DNA from: Serratia nevei
GTDB lineage: Bacteria; Pseudomonadota; Gammaproteobacteria; Enterobacterales; Enterobacteriaceae
Direction: 5' to 3'
DNA length: 64,000 nt
Assembly: GCF_037948395.1 (NCBI RefSeq)
Contig: NZ_CP149940.1
Span: 3,658,001-3,722,000, forward strand
Positions 35,773-43,389 of this stretch are shown here, in pieces. The notes below the pieces were generated by a model. The model saw only the letters and a program-made list of their open reading frames with translations, was not told the origin of the DNA and searched no databases. Position 1 is the first letter of the stretch, and each line of letters begins with the position of its first letter. The position numbers and the translations under genes were made by a program.

Positions 35773-36753
35773 ATGAAAAAAATAATGACCCGTACCTTTA
35801 CCGCCGCCGCCCTGCTGCTGGCGGCCAATCAGGCCTTTGCCGTGGAAGCGCCCAAACGCACCGAATGCATCGCGCCGGCCAAGCCCGGCGGCGGCTTCGA
35901 TCTGACCTGCAAGCTGATTCAGGTGTCGCTGCAGGACACCAAGGCCATCGATAAGCCGATGCGCGTCACCTATATGCCCGGCGGCGTCGGCGCAGTGGCC
36001 TATAACGCCATCGTCGCGCAGCGCCCGGCGGAGTTCGGCACCGTGGTGGCCTTCTCCGGCGGCTCGCTGCTCAATCTGGCCCAGGGCAAGTTCGGCCGCT
36101 ATAACGTGGACGACGTGAAATGGCTGGCGGCGGTCGGTACCGACTACGGCATGATCGCGGTGCGCGCCGACTCGCCTTACAAAACCCTGAAAGATCTGAT
36201 GGACGCCTTCCAAAAAGATCCCAACAGCGTGGTGTTCGGCGCCGGCGCCTCCATCGGCAGCCAGGACTGGATGAAAACCGCGCTGCTGGCGCGCGAAGTC
36301 GGCGTGGATCCGCGCAAGATGCGCTATGTGGCATTCGAAGGCGGCGGCGAGCCGGTCACCGCGCTGCTCGGCAACCATATCCAGGCGGTCTCCGGTGACC
36401 TGAGCGAGATGGTGCCTTATCTGCAGGGCGACAAGATCCGCGTGCTGGCGGTGTATGCCGAGCAACGTCTGCCGGGCCAGCTGGCCGACATTCCCACCGC
36501 CAAAGAGCAGGGATACAGCCTGGTGTGGCCGATCATTCGCGGCTTCTACGTCGGGCCGAAAGTCAGCGATGAAGAGTATCAGTGGTGGATCGACACCTTC
36601 CAGAAAATGATGGCGACCGACGAATTCAAGCAACAGCGCGATCTGCGCGGCCTGTTCGAATTCAACATGACCGGCAAAGAGCTGGACGCCTACGTGAAGA
36701 ATCAGGTTGCCCAATACCGTGAGCAGGCAAAAGTGTTCGGCCTGGCCAAATAA
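35773..36753 (+). CDS. tctC: Tripartite tricarboxylate transporter substrate-binding protein TctC
   Basis: A 326-residue periplasmic binding protein of the Bug/TctC family. The start at 35773 gives a clear signal peptide (MKKIMTRTFTAAALLLAANQAFA); an upstream in-frame extension is rejected. The family pattern CIAPAKPGGGFDLTCKLIQ (phosphate-like carboxylate-binding loop), YMPGGVGAVAYN and FEGGGEPVTALLGNHIQAV is present. It delivers citrate/tricarballylate-like acids to TctAB. The first gene of tctCBA, 15 bases before tctB. The 276-base gap upstream contains its promoter; I place no sites with confidence. Confidence 0.92.
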   Translation: MKKIMTRTFTAAALLLAANQAFAVEAPKRTECIAPAKPGGGFDLTCKLIQVSLQDTKAIDKPMRVTYMPGGVGAVAYNAIVAQRPAEFGTVVAFSGGSLLNLAQGKFGRYNVDDVKWLAAVGTDYGMIAVRADSPYKTLKDLMDAFQKDPNSVVFGAGASIGSQDWMKTALLAREVGVDPRKMRYVAFEGGGEPVTALLGNHIQAVSGDLSEMVPYLQGDKIRVLAVYAEQRLPGQLADIPTAKEQGYSLVWPIIRGFYVGPKVSDEEYQWWIDTFQKMMATDEFKQQRDLRGLFEFNMTGKELDAYVKNQVAQYREQAKVFGLAK

Positions 36754-36768
36754 CCGCAGGGGAAAACC

Positions 36769-37200
36769 ATGAGCGATCGTATTTTTGCCGGCTTCTGGCT
36801 GCTGCTGTGTATCGGCGGGCTGTTCATCGGCTGGGGCATCCAAAGCGAATACAGCTATGAACCGCTGGGGCCGCGCCCGTTCCCGCTGGCGATCCTCAGC
36901 CTGATGGCGCTGTGCGCGGCCCTGCTGTTGCTGCGCCGCCCGCAGGCGGTGGAGTGGCCGCACAACAAGGTGCTGCAGCGGCTGCTGGTGCTGGTGATCA
37001 CCCTGGTGCTGTATGCCTGGGGCTTTGAATGGCTGGGCTTCCCGCTGGCGACCGCGCTGCTGACGTTCAGCATCGGCCTGCTATTTCAAGCCAGCCTGCC
37101 GGCGGCGGCCATTTCCGGCGTCGTCATGGGCGCAGCGCTGTATTACGCCTTTGACCGACTTCTCGATGTCACACTGCCGCTCGGCGCCTGGCTGAGCTAA
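36769..37200 (+). CDS. tctB: Tripartite tricarboxylate transporter small membrane subunit TctB
   Basis: A 143-residue protein with four predicted membrane helices (near 7-25, 38-56, 68-88 and 94-130). The motif YEPLGPRPFPLAILSLM is characteristic of TctB. It partners TctA in the membrane. It follows tctC by 15 bases and precedes tctA by 11 bases, so all three are one operon. Confidence 0.92.
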   Translation: MSDRIFAGFWLLLCIGGLFIGWGIQSEYSYEPLGPRPFPLAILSLMALCAALLLLRRPQAVEWPHNKVLQRLLVLVITLVLYAWGFEWLGFPLATALLTFSIGLLFQASLPAAAISGVVMGAALYYAFDRLLDVTLPLGAWLS

Positions 37201-37211
37201 CGGGAGCGATG

Positions 37212-38729
37212 ATGGATACCTGGATGTATTTGACCCAAGGGTTCGAAGTGGCGCTGGTGCCGCAGAACCTGATTATCGCCCTGATCGGCTGCTTCGTCGG
37301 CACCATCGTCGGCCTGCTGCCGGGCCTCGGGCCGATCAACGGCGTGGCGATCCTGCTGCCGCTGGCGTTTGCCCTCAAGCTGCCGGCCGAATCGGCGCTG
37401 ATCCTGCTGGCGACGGTGTATATCGGCTGCGAGTACGGCGGACGCATCTCGTCGATTCTGCTTAACGTACCGGGCGACGCGGCGGCGATCATGACCGCGC
37501 TGGACGGCTACCCGATGGCGCAGCAGGGGCGCGCCGGCGTGGCGTTGTCCATCTCGGCGGTCAGTTCGTTCGTCGGATCGATGATCGCCATCGGCGGCAT
37601 CATCCTGTTCGCGCCGCTGCTGGCCCGCTGGTCACTGGCCTTCGGCCCGGCGGAATATTTCGCCCTGATGGTGTTCGCCATCGCCTGCCTCGGCAGCATG
37701 ATGAGCCAAAACCCGCTGAAATCGCTGCTGGCGGCGCTGATCGGCCTGGGGCTGGCGACGGTGGGCGTCGACGCCAACACCGGCGTTTACCGCTTTACCT
37801 TCGACAGCGTGCACCTCTCCGACGGCGTGCAGTTTATCGTGGTGGTGATCGGCCTGTTCTCGGTCAGCGAAATCCTGCTGATGCTGGAAAGCACCAGCGC
37901 CGGGCAAAAGCTGGTGCGTAAAACCGGCCGGTTGCTGTTCAACCGCAAAGAGGCGGCGCAGTGCGCAGGCCCAACCCTGCGCTCGTCGGTGATCGGCTTC
38001 TTCGTCGGCATTCTGCCAGGTGCCGGCGCCACTATCGCCAGTGCGCTGACCTACATGACCGAGAAGAAAATCAGCGGCAACAGCGACACCTTCGGCAAGG
38101 GCGACATCCGCGGCGTAGCGGCGCCGGAAGCGGCCAACAACGCCTCGGCCTGCGGTTCGTTCATTCCGATGCTGACGCTGGGGGTGCCGGGTTCCGGCAC
38201 CACGGCGGTGATGATGGGTGCGCTGACGCTGTACAACATCACCCCCGGCCCGGCAATGTTCACCGAACAGCCGGACATCGTCTGGGGGCTGATCGCCGCG
38301 CTGCTGATCGCCAACGTCATTTTGCTGATCATGAACCTGCCGCTGGTCGGCCTGTTCACCCGCATGCTGACCATCCCGCTGTGGTTCCTGGTGCCGGCGA
38401 TCGCCGCGGTGTCGGCGGTGGGGGTTTATGCGGTGCACAGCACCACCTTCGACCTGCTGCTGATGGTCGGGTTGGGCGTGTTCGGCTACATCCTGCGCAA
38501 AATGCACTTCCCGATGTCGCCGCTGATTCTGGGCTTCGTGCTGGGTGAGATGCTGGAGCAGAATCTGCGTCGCGCGCTGTCGATCAGCAACGGCGAGTTC
38601 GGCATTCTGTGGAGCAGCAGCATCGCGCAAACGCTGCTGGTGCTGGCGGTTGCGGTACTGGCGCTGCCGCCGCTGCTGCGCCTGATGCGCAAACGCCGCC
38701 AACCGGCGGCCGAGGCCAAAGCCGAGTAA
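37212..38729 (+). CDS. tctA: Tripartite tricarboxylate transporter large membrane subunit TctA
   Basis: A 505-residue permease with about twelve membrane helices. The family signature GLLPGLGPINGVAILLPLAFALKL and its repeat GILPGAGATIASALTYMTEKK are both visible, as is CEYGGRISSILLNVPGD. I chose the second of two adjacent ATG codons (37212) because it sits 5 bases from GGGAG and matches the usual MDTWxYL start. It couples cation flow to tricarboxylate uptake with TctB and TctC. A bidirectional terminator follows. Confidence 0.93.
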   Translation: MDTWMYLTQGFEVALVPQNLIIALIGCFVGTIVGLLPGLGPINGVAILLPLAFALKLPAESALILLATVYIGCEYGGRISSILLNVPGDAAAIMTALDGYPMAQQGRAGVALSISAVSSFVGSMIAIGGIILFAPLLARWSLAFGPAEYFALMVFAIACLGSMMSQNPLKSLLAALIGLGLATVGVDANTGVYRFTFDSVHLSDGVQFIVVVIGLFSVSEILLMLESTSAGQKLVRKTGRLLFNRKEAAQCAGPTLRSSVIGFFVGILPGAGATIASALTYMTEKKISGNSDTFGKGDIRGVAAPEAANNASACGSFIPMLTLGVPGSGTTAVMMGALTLYNITPGPAMFTEQPDIVWGLIAALLIANVILLIMNLPLVGLFTRMLTIPLWFLVPAIAAVSAVGVYAVHSTTFDLLLMVGLGVFGYILRKMHFPMSPLILGFVLGEMLEQNLRRALSISNGEFGILWSSSIAQTLLVLAVAVLALPPLLRLMRKRRQPAAEAKAE

Positions 38730-38734
38730 CGCGA

Positions 38735-38759
38735 AACGGGCGGGGATCCCCCGCCCGTT
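38735..38759. terminator. Bidirectional terminator between tctA and the acetyltransferase gene
   Basis: AACGGGCGGGG pairs with CCCCGCCCGTT (11-bp stem, three-base loop). A T-rich segment follows on the plus strand (GTGTTTA). It lies 5 bases beyond both convergent coding ends. Confidence 0.7.
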
Positions 38760-38763
38760 GTGT

Positions 38764-39393
38764 TTAACGGCGTAGGGCCGCAATTCCCCTTTCCAACGCC
38801 TCGATATCGTCATCGGCGAGCAGGGGCTGAATCACCGCAAAGTCCGCCTCGGACAAGTCATAGAGGCGCAAGGCAAGCAACCGCGCGATGACCTCCGGCG
38901 CGAACCGCCAACGGATAAACCGCGCGGGGTTACCGCCGACGATGGCATAAGGCTCAACATCGCCGGCCACCACGCTGCCGGCGGCGACGATCGCCCCTTC
39001 GCCTATCGATACCCCTGGCATCAACATCGCCCGCATGCCGATCCAGCAACCGTCGCCCAGCCGGGTGTCGCCTTTGGGGCGGTACGCCCGTTTGATGGTT
39101 GCCATAAACGGATACAGGCTCAGCCAGTCGATACGATGGGTGTGGTTGCCGCCCATCAGGATCACTGTTTCGGCCGCGATGCACACATAATCGCCGATCA
39201 GCAAGCGATCTATGTCACCCAGCGGCTGCCATTGCCGGCTGACCGCGTCGCCGTGCAGATAGCGCACCACCGAGCGCTCGAAGCCGTTATCCCAGCAGTC
39301 GCTGTAGTAGCTGTGGGTGCCTTTGATGATGATATTCGGGTTGGTCACCGTCTGATGCAGCAGCTCGGTTTTGGACCAGTGTTTTTCGGACAT
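38764..39393 (-). CDS. CatB/Vat-type xenobiotic acetyltransferase
   Basis: A 209-residue left-handed parallel beta-helix (hexapeptide) acetyltransferase of the xenobiotic acetyltransferase group, which contains type B chloramphenicol and streptogramin A acetyltransferases. The features are KGTHSYYSDCWD, VVRYLHGDA, IGDYVCIAAETVILMGGNHTHRIDW (with the catalytic His region), GDGCWIGMRAMLMPGVSIGEGAIVAAGSVVAGDVEPYAIVGGNPAR. The start at 39393 (MSEKHWSKTELL) is preceded by AAGAGA at 7 bases. The exact acceptor cannot be read from sequence; many chromosomal members confer little or no resistance. The 5' leader carries a small ORF and exclusive hairpins. Confidence 0.85.
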   Translation of the reverse strand: MSEKHWSKTELLHQTVTNPNIIIKGTHSYYSDCWDNGFERSVVRYLHGDAVSRQWQPLGDIDRLLIGDYVCIAAETVILMGGNHTHRIDWLSLYPFMATIKRAYRPKGDTRLGDGCWIGMRAMLMPGVSIGEGAIVAAGSVVAGDVEPYAIVGGNPARFIRWRFAPEVIARLLALRLYDLSEADFAVIQPLLADDDIEALERGIAALRR

Positions 39394-39414
39394 GGCGTAT
39401 TCTCTTGTTACGGG

Positions 39415-39445
39415 AATAAAAGCCACGGAACGGAATGTCTGTGGC
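39415..39445 (-). terminator. Weak terminator hairpin in the acetyltransferase leader (attenuator part)
   Basis: On the minus strand GCCAC (with GA after one mismatch) pairs with (TCC)GTGGC, directly followed by TTTTATT. The stem is short (five clean pairs plus two beyond an A/C mismatch), so termination alone would be partial. Its upstream arm overlaps the last five bases of the 39442-39472 hairpin, so the two cannot form together. Confidence 0.45.
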
Positions 39446-39472
39446 CGTGTTGTCGTTCACTCAACACGGCCA
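39442..39472 (-). promoter_or_regulatory. Antiterminator-like hairpin in the acetyltransferase leader
   Basis: TGGCCGTGTTG and CAACACGGCCA form a perfect 11-bp stem with a nine-base loop. No T-run follows. It begins one base after the leader-ORF stop codon on the transcript, so a ribosome finishing that ORF would mask its first arm. Confidence 0.55.
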
Positions 39473-39473
39473 T

Positions 39474-39512
39474 TCAAGCGATAAGCGCTCGTTTCAATCT
39501 CGGGTTATTCAT
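39474..39512 (-). CDS. Candidate 12-residue leader peptide of the acetyltransferase gene
   Basis: An ATG at 39512 with AAGAGAGG eight bases upstream opens a 12-codon frame reading MNNPRLKRALIA, then TGA. It lies between the DMT transporter stop (39549) and the acetyltransferase start (39393), on their strand. The peptide has a basic-X-basic segment (RLK), a type of motif seen in drug-responsive arrest leaders. Evidence is positional: ribosome site, short frame, and a hairpin starting right after the stop. Confidence 0.45.
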   Translation of the reverse strand: MNNPRLKRALIA

Positions 39513-39548
39513 CTTACGGCCTCTCTTGCGAGGCGTAATGGTAGCCGA

Positions 39549-40544
39549 TCACGCCTCGGCGGTCTTGCTTTTCAGCAGCAGCACCCCGCCCATCACCAGC
39601 GCGCTGCCCAGCAGTTGCAGCTGATTCATGCTCTCCCCCAGCAGGAAATAGGCGATCACCGCGGTGAACACCAGTTCCAGCGACAGGATCAGGTTGGCCA
39701 CCGCCAGCGGCAGCGTTTTCAGGCTGATATTGTACAGCCCGAAGCCCAGCAGCGTCGGCCCGGCGGCCAGCGCCAGCAGCAACAGCCAGCCGCTCCACTG
39801 GATGCCCTGTGCGCCGTGCGACAGGAACCACAGAGAGCCGGCCATGCCGTGGAACGCCGCCAGCGGGAACGCCGTCAGCGCCGCGTTGAACACCAGCTGG
39901 TACAGCGCCGAAAAACCGAACACGTACAGGATGGTGTTCCACACCGGATAGCCGCGTTCGCTGGCCACCCGCCCGCCGAGGGTATACAGGGTATAACCGA
40001 TGCCCGACAGCATCCCGACCAGCAGCCCCAGCAGATCGAAGTGGCTGTTCCCCATGCTGTCGCCGTTGCTGACCAGGAAGCAACCGCCCAGGCTGATGGC
40101 GATCACCAGCAATTGGCGCAGCGTCAGGCGTTCGCTGTACATCACCCAGCCGAGGAACACGGTAAAGCCCACCGAGCAGTAGGTCAGAATGGTCGCCACC
40201 GACGCGCCGTTCAGCGCCACCGACAGCGTCCACAGGCTGTTGAACAGCGCCAGCAGCAGCCCGTAAAGCGCGTAGAACACCACCTGTTCACGGCGCAGGC
40301 GCGCCCACTGCGGTTTCACCAGCAACAGCAGCGGCAACAGCACCAGCGCCACCAGCGCCGCGCGCCAGAACGCCAGCACGAAGGTCGGCAGGTGATAGTA
40401 CTCGGTCAGCGCGCGGATGATGATGGCGGTAAAGGCCAGCAGCATGGCGCTGATAATGGCGATGACGTAACCCTGGTGGCTGCCCTGAAAGAGGCGCGCA
40501 CCGGGCAGCGCCGGCCGGGCGGAAACGCCTGACGGTAATGACAT
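39549..40544 (-). CDS. EamA/DMT-family transporter paired with a MocR regulator
   Basis: A 331-residue inner-membrane protein with ten predicted helices in two EamA repeats. It shows AFWRAALVALVLLPLLL in the first repeat and GFGLYNISLKTLPLAVANLILSLELVFTAVIAYFLLGES in the second. The ATG at 40544 has GAGGA upstream; an extension to 40601 is not supported. The gene is divergent from a MocR-type regulator, a very common pairing in which the regulator controls the exporter. Substrate unknown. Confidence 0.88.
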   Translation of the reverse strand: MSLPSGVSARPALPGARLFQGSHQGYVIAIISAMLLAFTAIIIRALTEYYHLPTFVLAFWRAALVALVLLPLLLLVKPQWARLRREQVVFYALYGLLLALFNSLWTLSVALNGASVATILTYCSVGFTVFLGWVMYSERLTLRQLLVIAISLGGCFLVSNGDSMGNSHFDLLGLLVGMLSGIGYTLYTLGGRVASERGYPVWNTILYVFGFSALYQLVFNAALTAFPLAAFHGMAGSLWFLSHGAQGIQWSGWLLLLALAAGPTLLGFGLYNISLKTLPLAVANLILSLELVFTAVIAYFLLGESMNQLQLLGSALVMGGVLLLKSKTAEA

Positions 40545-40716
40545 GAGATCCTCGGAGAAATGGCGACGTAAATGCTCAGGCGGACAGTGTAACGCGGCCA
40601 TTTTTTCTCACTATAGCCACTTTACGGCGTTGTCATGCAGGCCACTTTTCTGCGCTTGAAGCCCTGTCGACATGGGGTATAGTAAAAATCACTCTCCATA
40701 ACCGGGCCAATTTCGC

Positions 40717-42183
40717 ATGCATATCCCGTTGGATCGCGAGCAGGACGTTCCGCTCTATTTACAAATCGAAGAAGCGCTGCGGCGCGCCATCCTCACCGGC
40801 GTGTTCGTCGATGGTGACAAACTGCCCTCGACGCGCACGCTGGCGGCCGAACTGGCGGTCAGCCGTTTAACGGTGGATAACGCCTACGCCGAACTGGCGG
40901 CCAAGGGCTTTTTGCATCAGCGGCGCGGCAGCGGCGCCTATGTCGCGCACCCGCAGGCGCAGGCGCGCCCGGCCCGGCCGAGCAGCGATGCTCCATTCCC
41001 GCTGGAGAGCTTCACCACCCTCACCTCGCGGCTGGACGGCTACGCCGACGCCCCGCTGCCGGAGGGGCTGATCAACTTCGCCGCCGGCGTCGGCAGCCCT
41101 AAGGTGTTTCCGCTGGAGGCGTTTCGCAAAGTGCTGCTGTCGGTGCTCAGCCGCCATGCGGAAGAGGCCTTCAGCTACGGCGAATACTGCGGCTACTACC
41201 CGCTGCGCGATACGCTGAGCCGCATTCTCAGCGCGCAGGGCATCCCCACGCAGGCGGAACAGGTGCTGATCACCAACGGCTCGCAGCACGCCATCAGTCT
41301 GGTGGTGCAAAGCCTGCTGGCGCCGGGCGATACGGTGATCGTCGAAGAGCCGACCTACGCCGAAGCGCTGGGCCTGCTGCGCCAGCACCGCATCAATATC
41401 GTCACCGTACCGGGCGACCGCCACGGCATGCGGGTGGATTTGTTGCCGGAGTTGTTGGAACGCCACCGCCCCAAACTGATCTACACCATCCCCAATTTCC
41501 ACAACCCGACCGGCCGCTGCCTGAGCGAGGCGCGGCGGCGACGCCTGCTGACTGTCGCCCAACAGGCCGGCGTGGTGATCCTGGAGGACGACTTCGTCGG
41601 CGATCTGCGTTATCAGGGCAAACAGCTGCCGTCGCTGCGCGCGCTGGCGCAGCCGGGCGCGGTGATCTACGTCAGCACCTTCTCCAAAATGCTGCTGCCC
41701 AGCATGCGCATCGGCTATCTGGTGGCGGACAGCGAACACTATCAGCGTTTCGCCAGGCTGAAACACGTCGACAGCTTCACCAGTTCCAGCCTGATCCAGC
41801 GGGCGCTGGACGCGTTCGTCACCGTCGGCCGTTACGACAAGCAGCTGCGGCGCGCCGGGCGCGTCTACCGCCGCCATCTGGAGGTGATGATTGATGCCTT
41901 GCAACGGCGGCTGCCGCCGGGGTGCCGCTTCGAAACGCCGCAGGGGGGCTTATTTATCTGGCTGACGCTGCCGGCGACGGTGACCACCACCGAACTGATG
42001 CCGGTCGCCTGGCGGCACGGCGTAACCTTCGCACGCGGCGAATGCTTTTATGCGCAGGAACAGCTGGGCGCGCACGGCCTGCGGCTGAACTTCGCCGCCA
42101 ACTCGCCGCCGCAGATTGAAGAAGGTATCGCCCGGCTGTGCCGGGCGATTGAGGAGGTGATAACGGAGAAAAGCGCCGGTTAG
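40717..42183 (+). CDS. MocR-family (GntR-HTH/aminotransferase) regulator
   Basis: A 488-residue fusion regulator. The winged HTH is at residues about 10-78 (VPLYLQIEEALRRAILTG...LPSTRTLAAELAVSRLTVDNAYAEL). A fold-type I aminotransferase-like domain follows, with IPNFHNPTGRCLS, the YTIPN region and the PLP Lys in STFSKMLLPSMRIGYLV. Such proteins bind PLP or its amino-acid adducts and control transport or metabolism of related compounds. It is divergent from a DMT transporter. Its stop codon overlaps that of scsD by 4 bases. Confidence 0.9.
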   Translation: MHIPLDREQDVPLYLQIEEALRRAILTGVFVDGDKLPSTRTLAAELAVSRLTVDNAYAELAAKGFLHQRRGSGAYVAHPQAQARPARPSSDAPFPLESFTTLTSRLDGYADAPLPEGLINFAAGVGSPKVFPLEAFRKVLLSVLSRHAEEAFSYGEYCGYYPLRDTLSRILSAQGIPTQAEQVLITNGSQHAISLVVQSLLAPGDTVIVEEPTYAEALGLLRQHRINIVTVPGDRHGMRVDLLPELLERHRPKLIYTIPNFHNPTGRCLSEARRRRLLTVAQQAGVVILEDDFVGDLRYQGKQLPSLRALAQPGAVIYVSTFSKMLLPSMRIGYLVADSEHYQRFARLKHVDSFTSSSLIQRALDAFVTVGRYDKQLRRAGRVYRRHLEVMIDALQRRLPPGCRFETPQGGLFIWLTLPATVTTTELMPVAWRHGVTFARGECFYAQEQLGAHGLRLNFAANSPPQIEEGIARLCRAIEEVITEKSAG

Positions 42184-42680
42184 ACGGCGGCCCACCACAG
42201 CCGCAGCTTCATCCCCCAGTAGCTGGTCCAGCCGGTGGTGCTCTGCACCACCTTGCCCTGCGAGACCACCACGAAGGTCGGCGTCACGCCAATCTGCCAC
42301 TGCGCCGAGAGCGTACCGGCCGGATCGTTGACCACCGGCAGCGCCAGCCGTTTGCGCGCCAGCCAGTGTTTCACCTGGGTATCGTCGCCCGAGCGCAGCG
42401 CGACGGTCAGCACGTTGCCGCCCGCCGCCTGCAAACGGGCGACGTCCGGCGTAGTGAAGCGGCAGACGCCACACCAGCTGGCCCAGAAGTAAACCAGCAG
42501 CGGCCGCTCATGGCTGAGCTGCGCCAACGACACGCGCTCGCCGTCCAGCATGGTCAGGGTCTGAGCATCGAAGGCCGGCGGCGCCTGCGGCGCGTTCAGC
42601 CAATCCATCACCGTCACCACCGCCAGCGCGATCAGCGCCAGCAGCAGCAACTCGCGCCCCCAGCGCTTGAGCTTAGCCAT
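42180..42680 (-). CDS. scsD: ScsD, membrane-anchored thioredoxin-like protein
   Basis: A 166-residue protein of the suppressor-of-copper-sensitivity system. One N-terminal helix (ELLLLALIALAVVTVMDWL, about 9-27) anchors a periplasmic TlpA-like thioredoxin domain with active site WASWCGVC and the cis-Pro region GVTPTFVVV. It is thought to be reduced by ScsB. It overlaps scsC by 8 bases and is the last gene of scsABCD. Confidence 0.9.
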   Translation of the reverse strand: MAKLKRWGRELLLLALIALAVVTVMDWLNAPQAPPAFDAQTLTMLDGERVSLAQLSHERPLLVYFWASWCGVCRFTTPDVARLQAAGGNVLTVALRSGDDTQVKHWLARKRLALPVVNDPAGTLSAQWQIGVTPTFVVVSQGKVVQSTTGWTSYWGMKLRLWWAAV

Positions 42681-43389
42681 GGTTGGCCTTCGCCAGCTGC
42701 TGCTTCACCATCGCTTCCAGCTCTTCATACGACACCGCCCCCGGCAGCATCCGATCGCCGATCAGCGTCGCCGGCGTCCCCTGCACGCCCAGTTGTTCCG
42801 CCAGCTCCATATTGGTGCGCAGCGTGGTCATGCTCTGTTCGCTGGGCGCCACCGCCTTGACGCCGGTTTTCTCTTGCGCGGCGGCGATGCTGGCGTTGTC
42901 GTGGAAGCCCTTTTTCGCCATCAGCCGCTGGTGCAGGGCCCAGAATTGATCCGGGTGCTGTTGCCAGGTGGTGAGCGCCACGCGCGCCGAACTGACCGAG
43001 CTTTCGCCCTTGAACGGCAGCAGCTTCACCACCAGCGCCACGTCCGGGTATTGCTTGACGATCTTCTCCAGCATCGGATCAAAACGCTTGCAGTACGGGC
43101 AGTTATAGTCGGTAAAGGTCACCAGCGTCAGTTTGGCGTTGGCGGCGCCGAGGCGCGGGCTGGCCGGATCCTGGTACAGCGTTTTGGCGTTCTGCTTGAT
43201 AGCCTGGCTGATTTGCTGGCCGGCGGTTTGCTGCTGCCAGGCGTCCACCGCCTGCGCCAGAATGTCCGGGTTGGACACCAACGTTTCGCGGATCATCTCT
43301 TTGATACGCGCCTCTTGTGCCGGGGTGAAAGGCTCGGCGGCCCACACCGGGGCGGCGATGATCATCAGTAAAATCAGTAGCTTTTTCAT
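42673..43389 (-). CDS. scsC: ScsC, periplasmic DsbA-like thiol oxidoreductase
   Basis: A 238-residue exported protein: signal peptide MKKLLILLMIIAAPVWA, then a charged helical segment of about 60 residues, then a DsbA-fold domain with active site NCPYCKRF and cis-Pro loop QGTPATLIG. The helical N-terminal extension is like that of the trimeric Proteus ScsC disulfide isomerase, not the shorter monomeric Salmonella form. Known members bind copper and protect cells from it; ScsB keeps the protein reduced. It overlaps scsB by 4 bases. Confidence 0.9.
   Translation of the reverse strand: MKKLLILLMIIAAPVWAAEPFTPAQEARIKEMIRETLVSNPDILAQAVDAWQQQTAGQQISQAIKQNAKTLYQDPASPRLGAANAKLTLVTFTDYNCPYCKRFDPMLEKIVKQYPDVALVVKLLPFKGESSVSSARVALTTWQQHPDQFWALHQRLMAKKGFHDNASIAAAQEKTGVKAVAPSEQSMTTLRTNMELAEQLGVQGTPATLIGDRMLPGAVSYEELEAMVKQQLAKANHG

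Noticed and set aside
39409..39473. A 21-codon frame (MAVLSERQHGHRHSVPWLLFP) right after the leader-peptide stop
   Set aside because: It has no ribosome site of its own and lies inside the two hairpins; it could be translated by re-initiation but there is no evidence for this.
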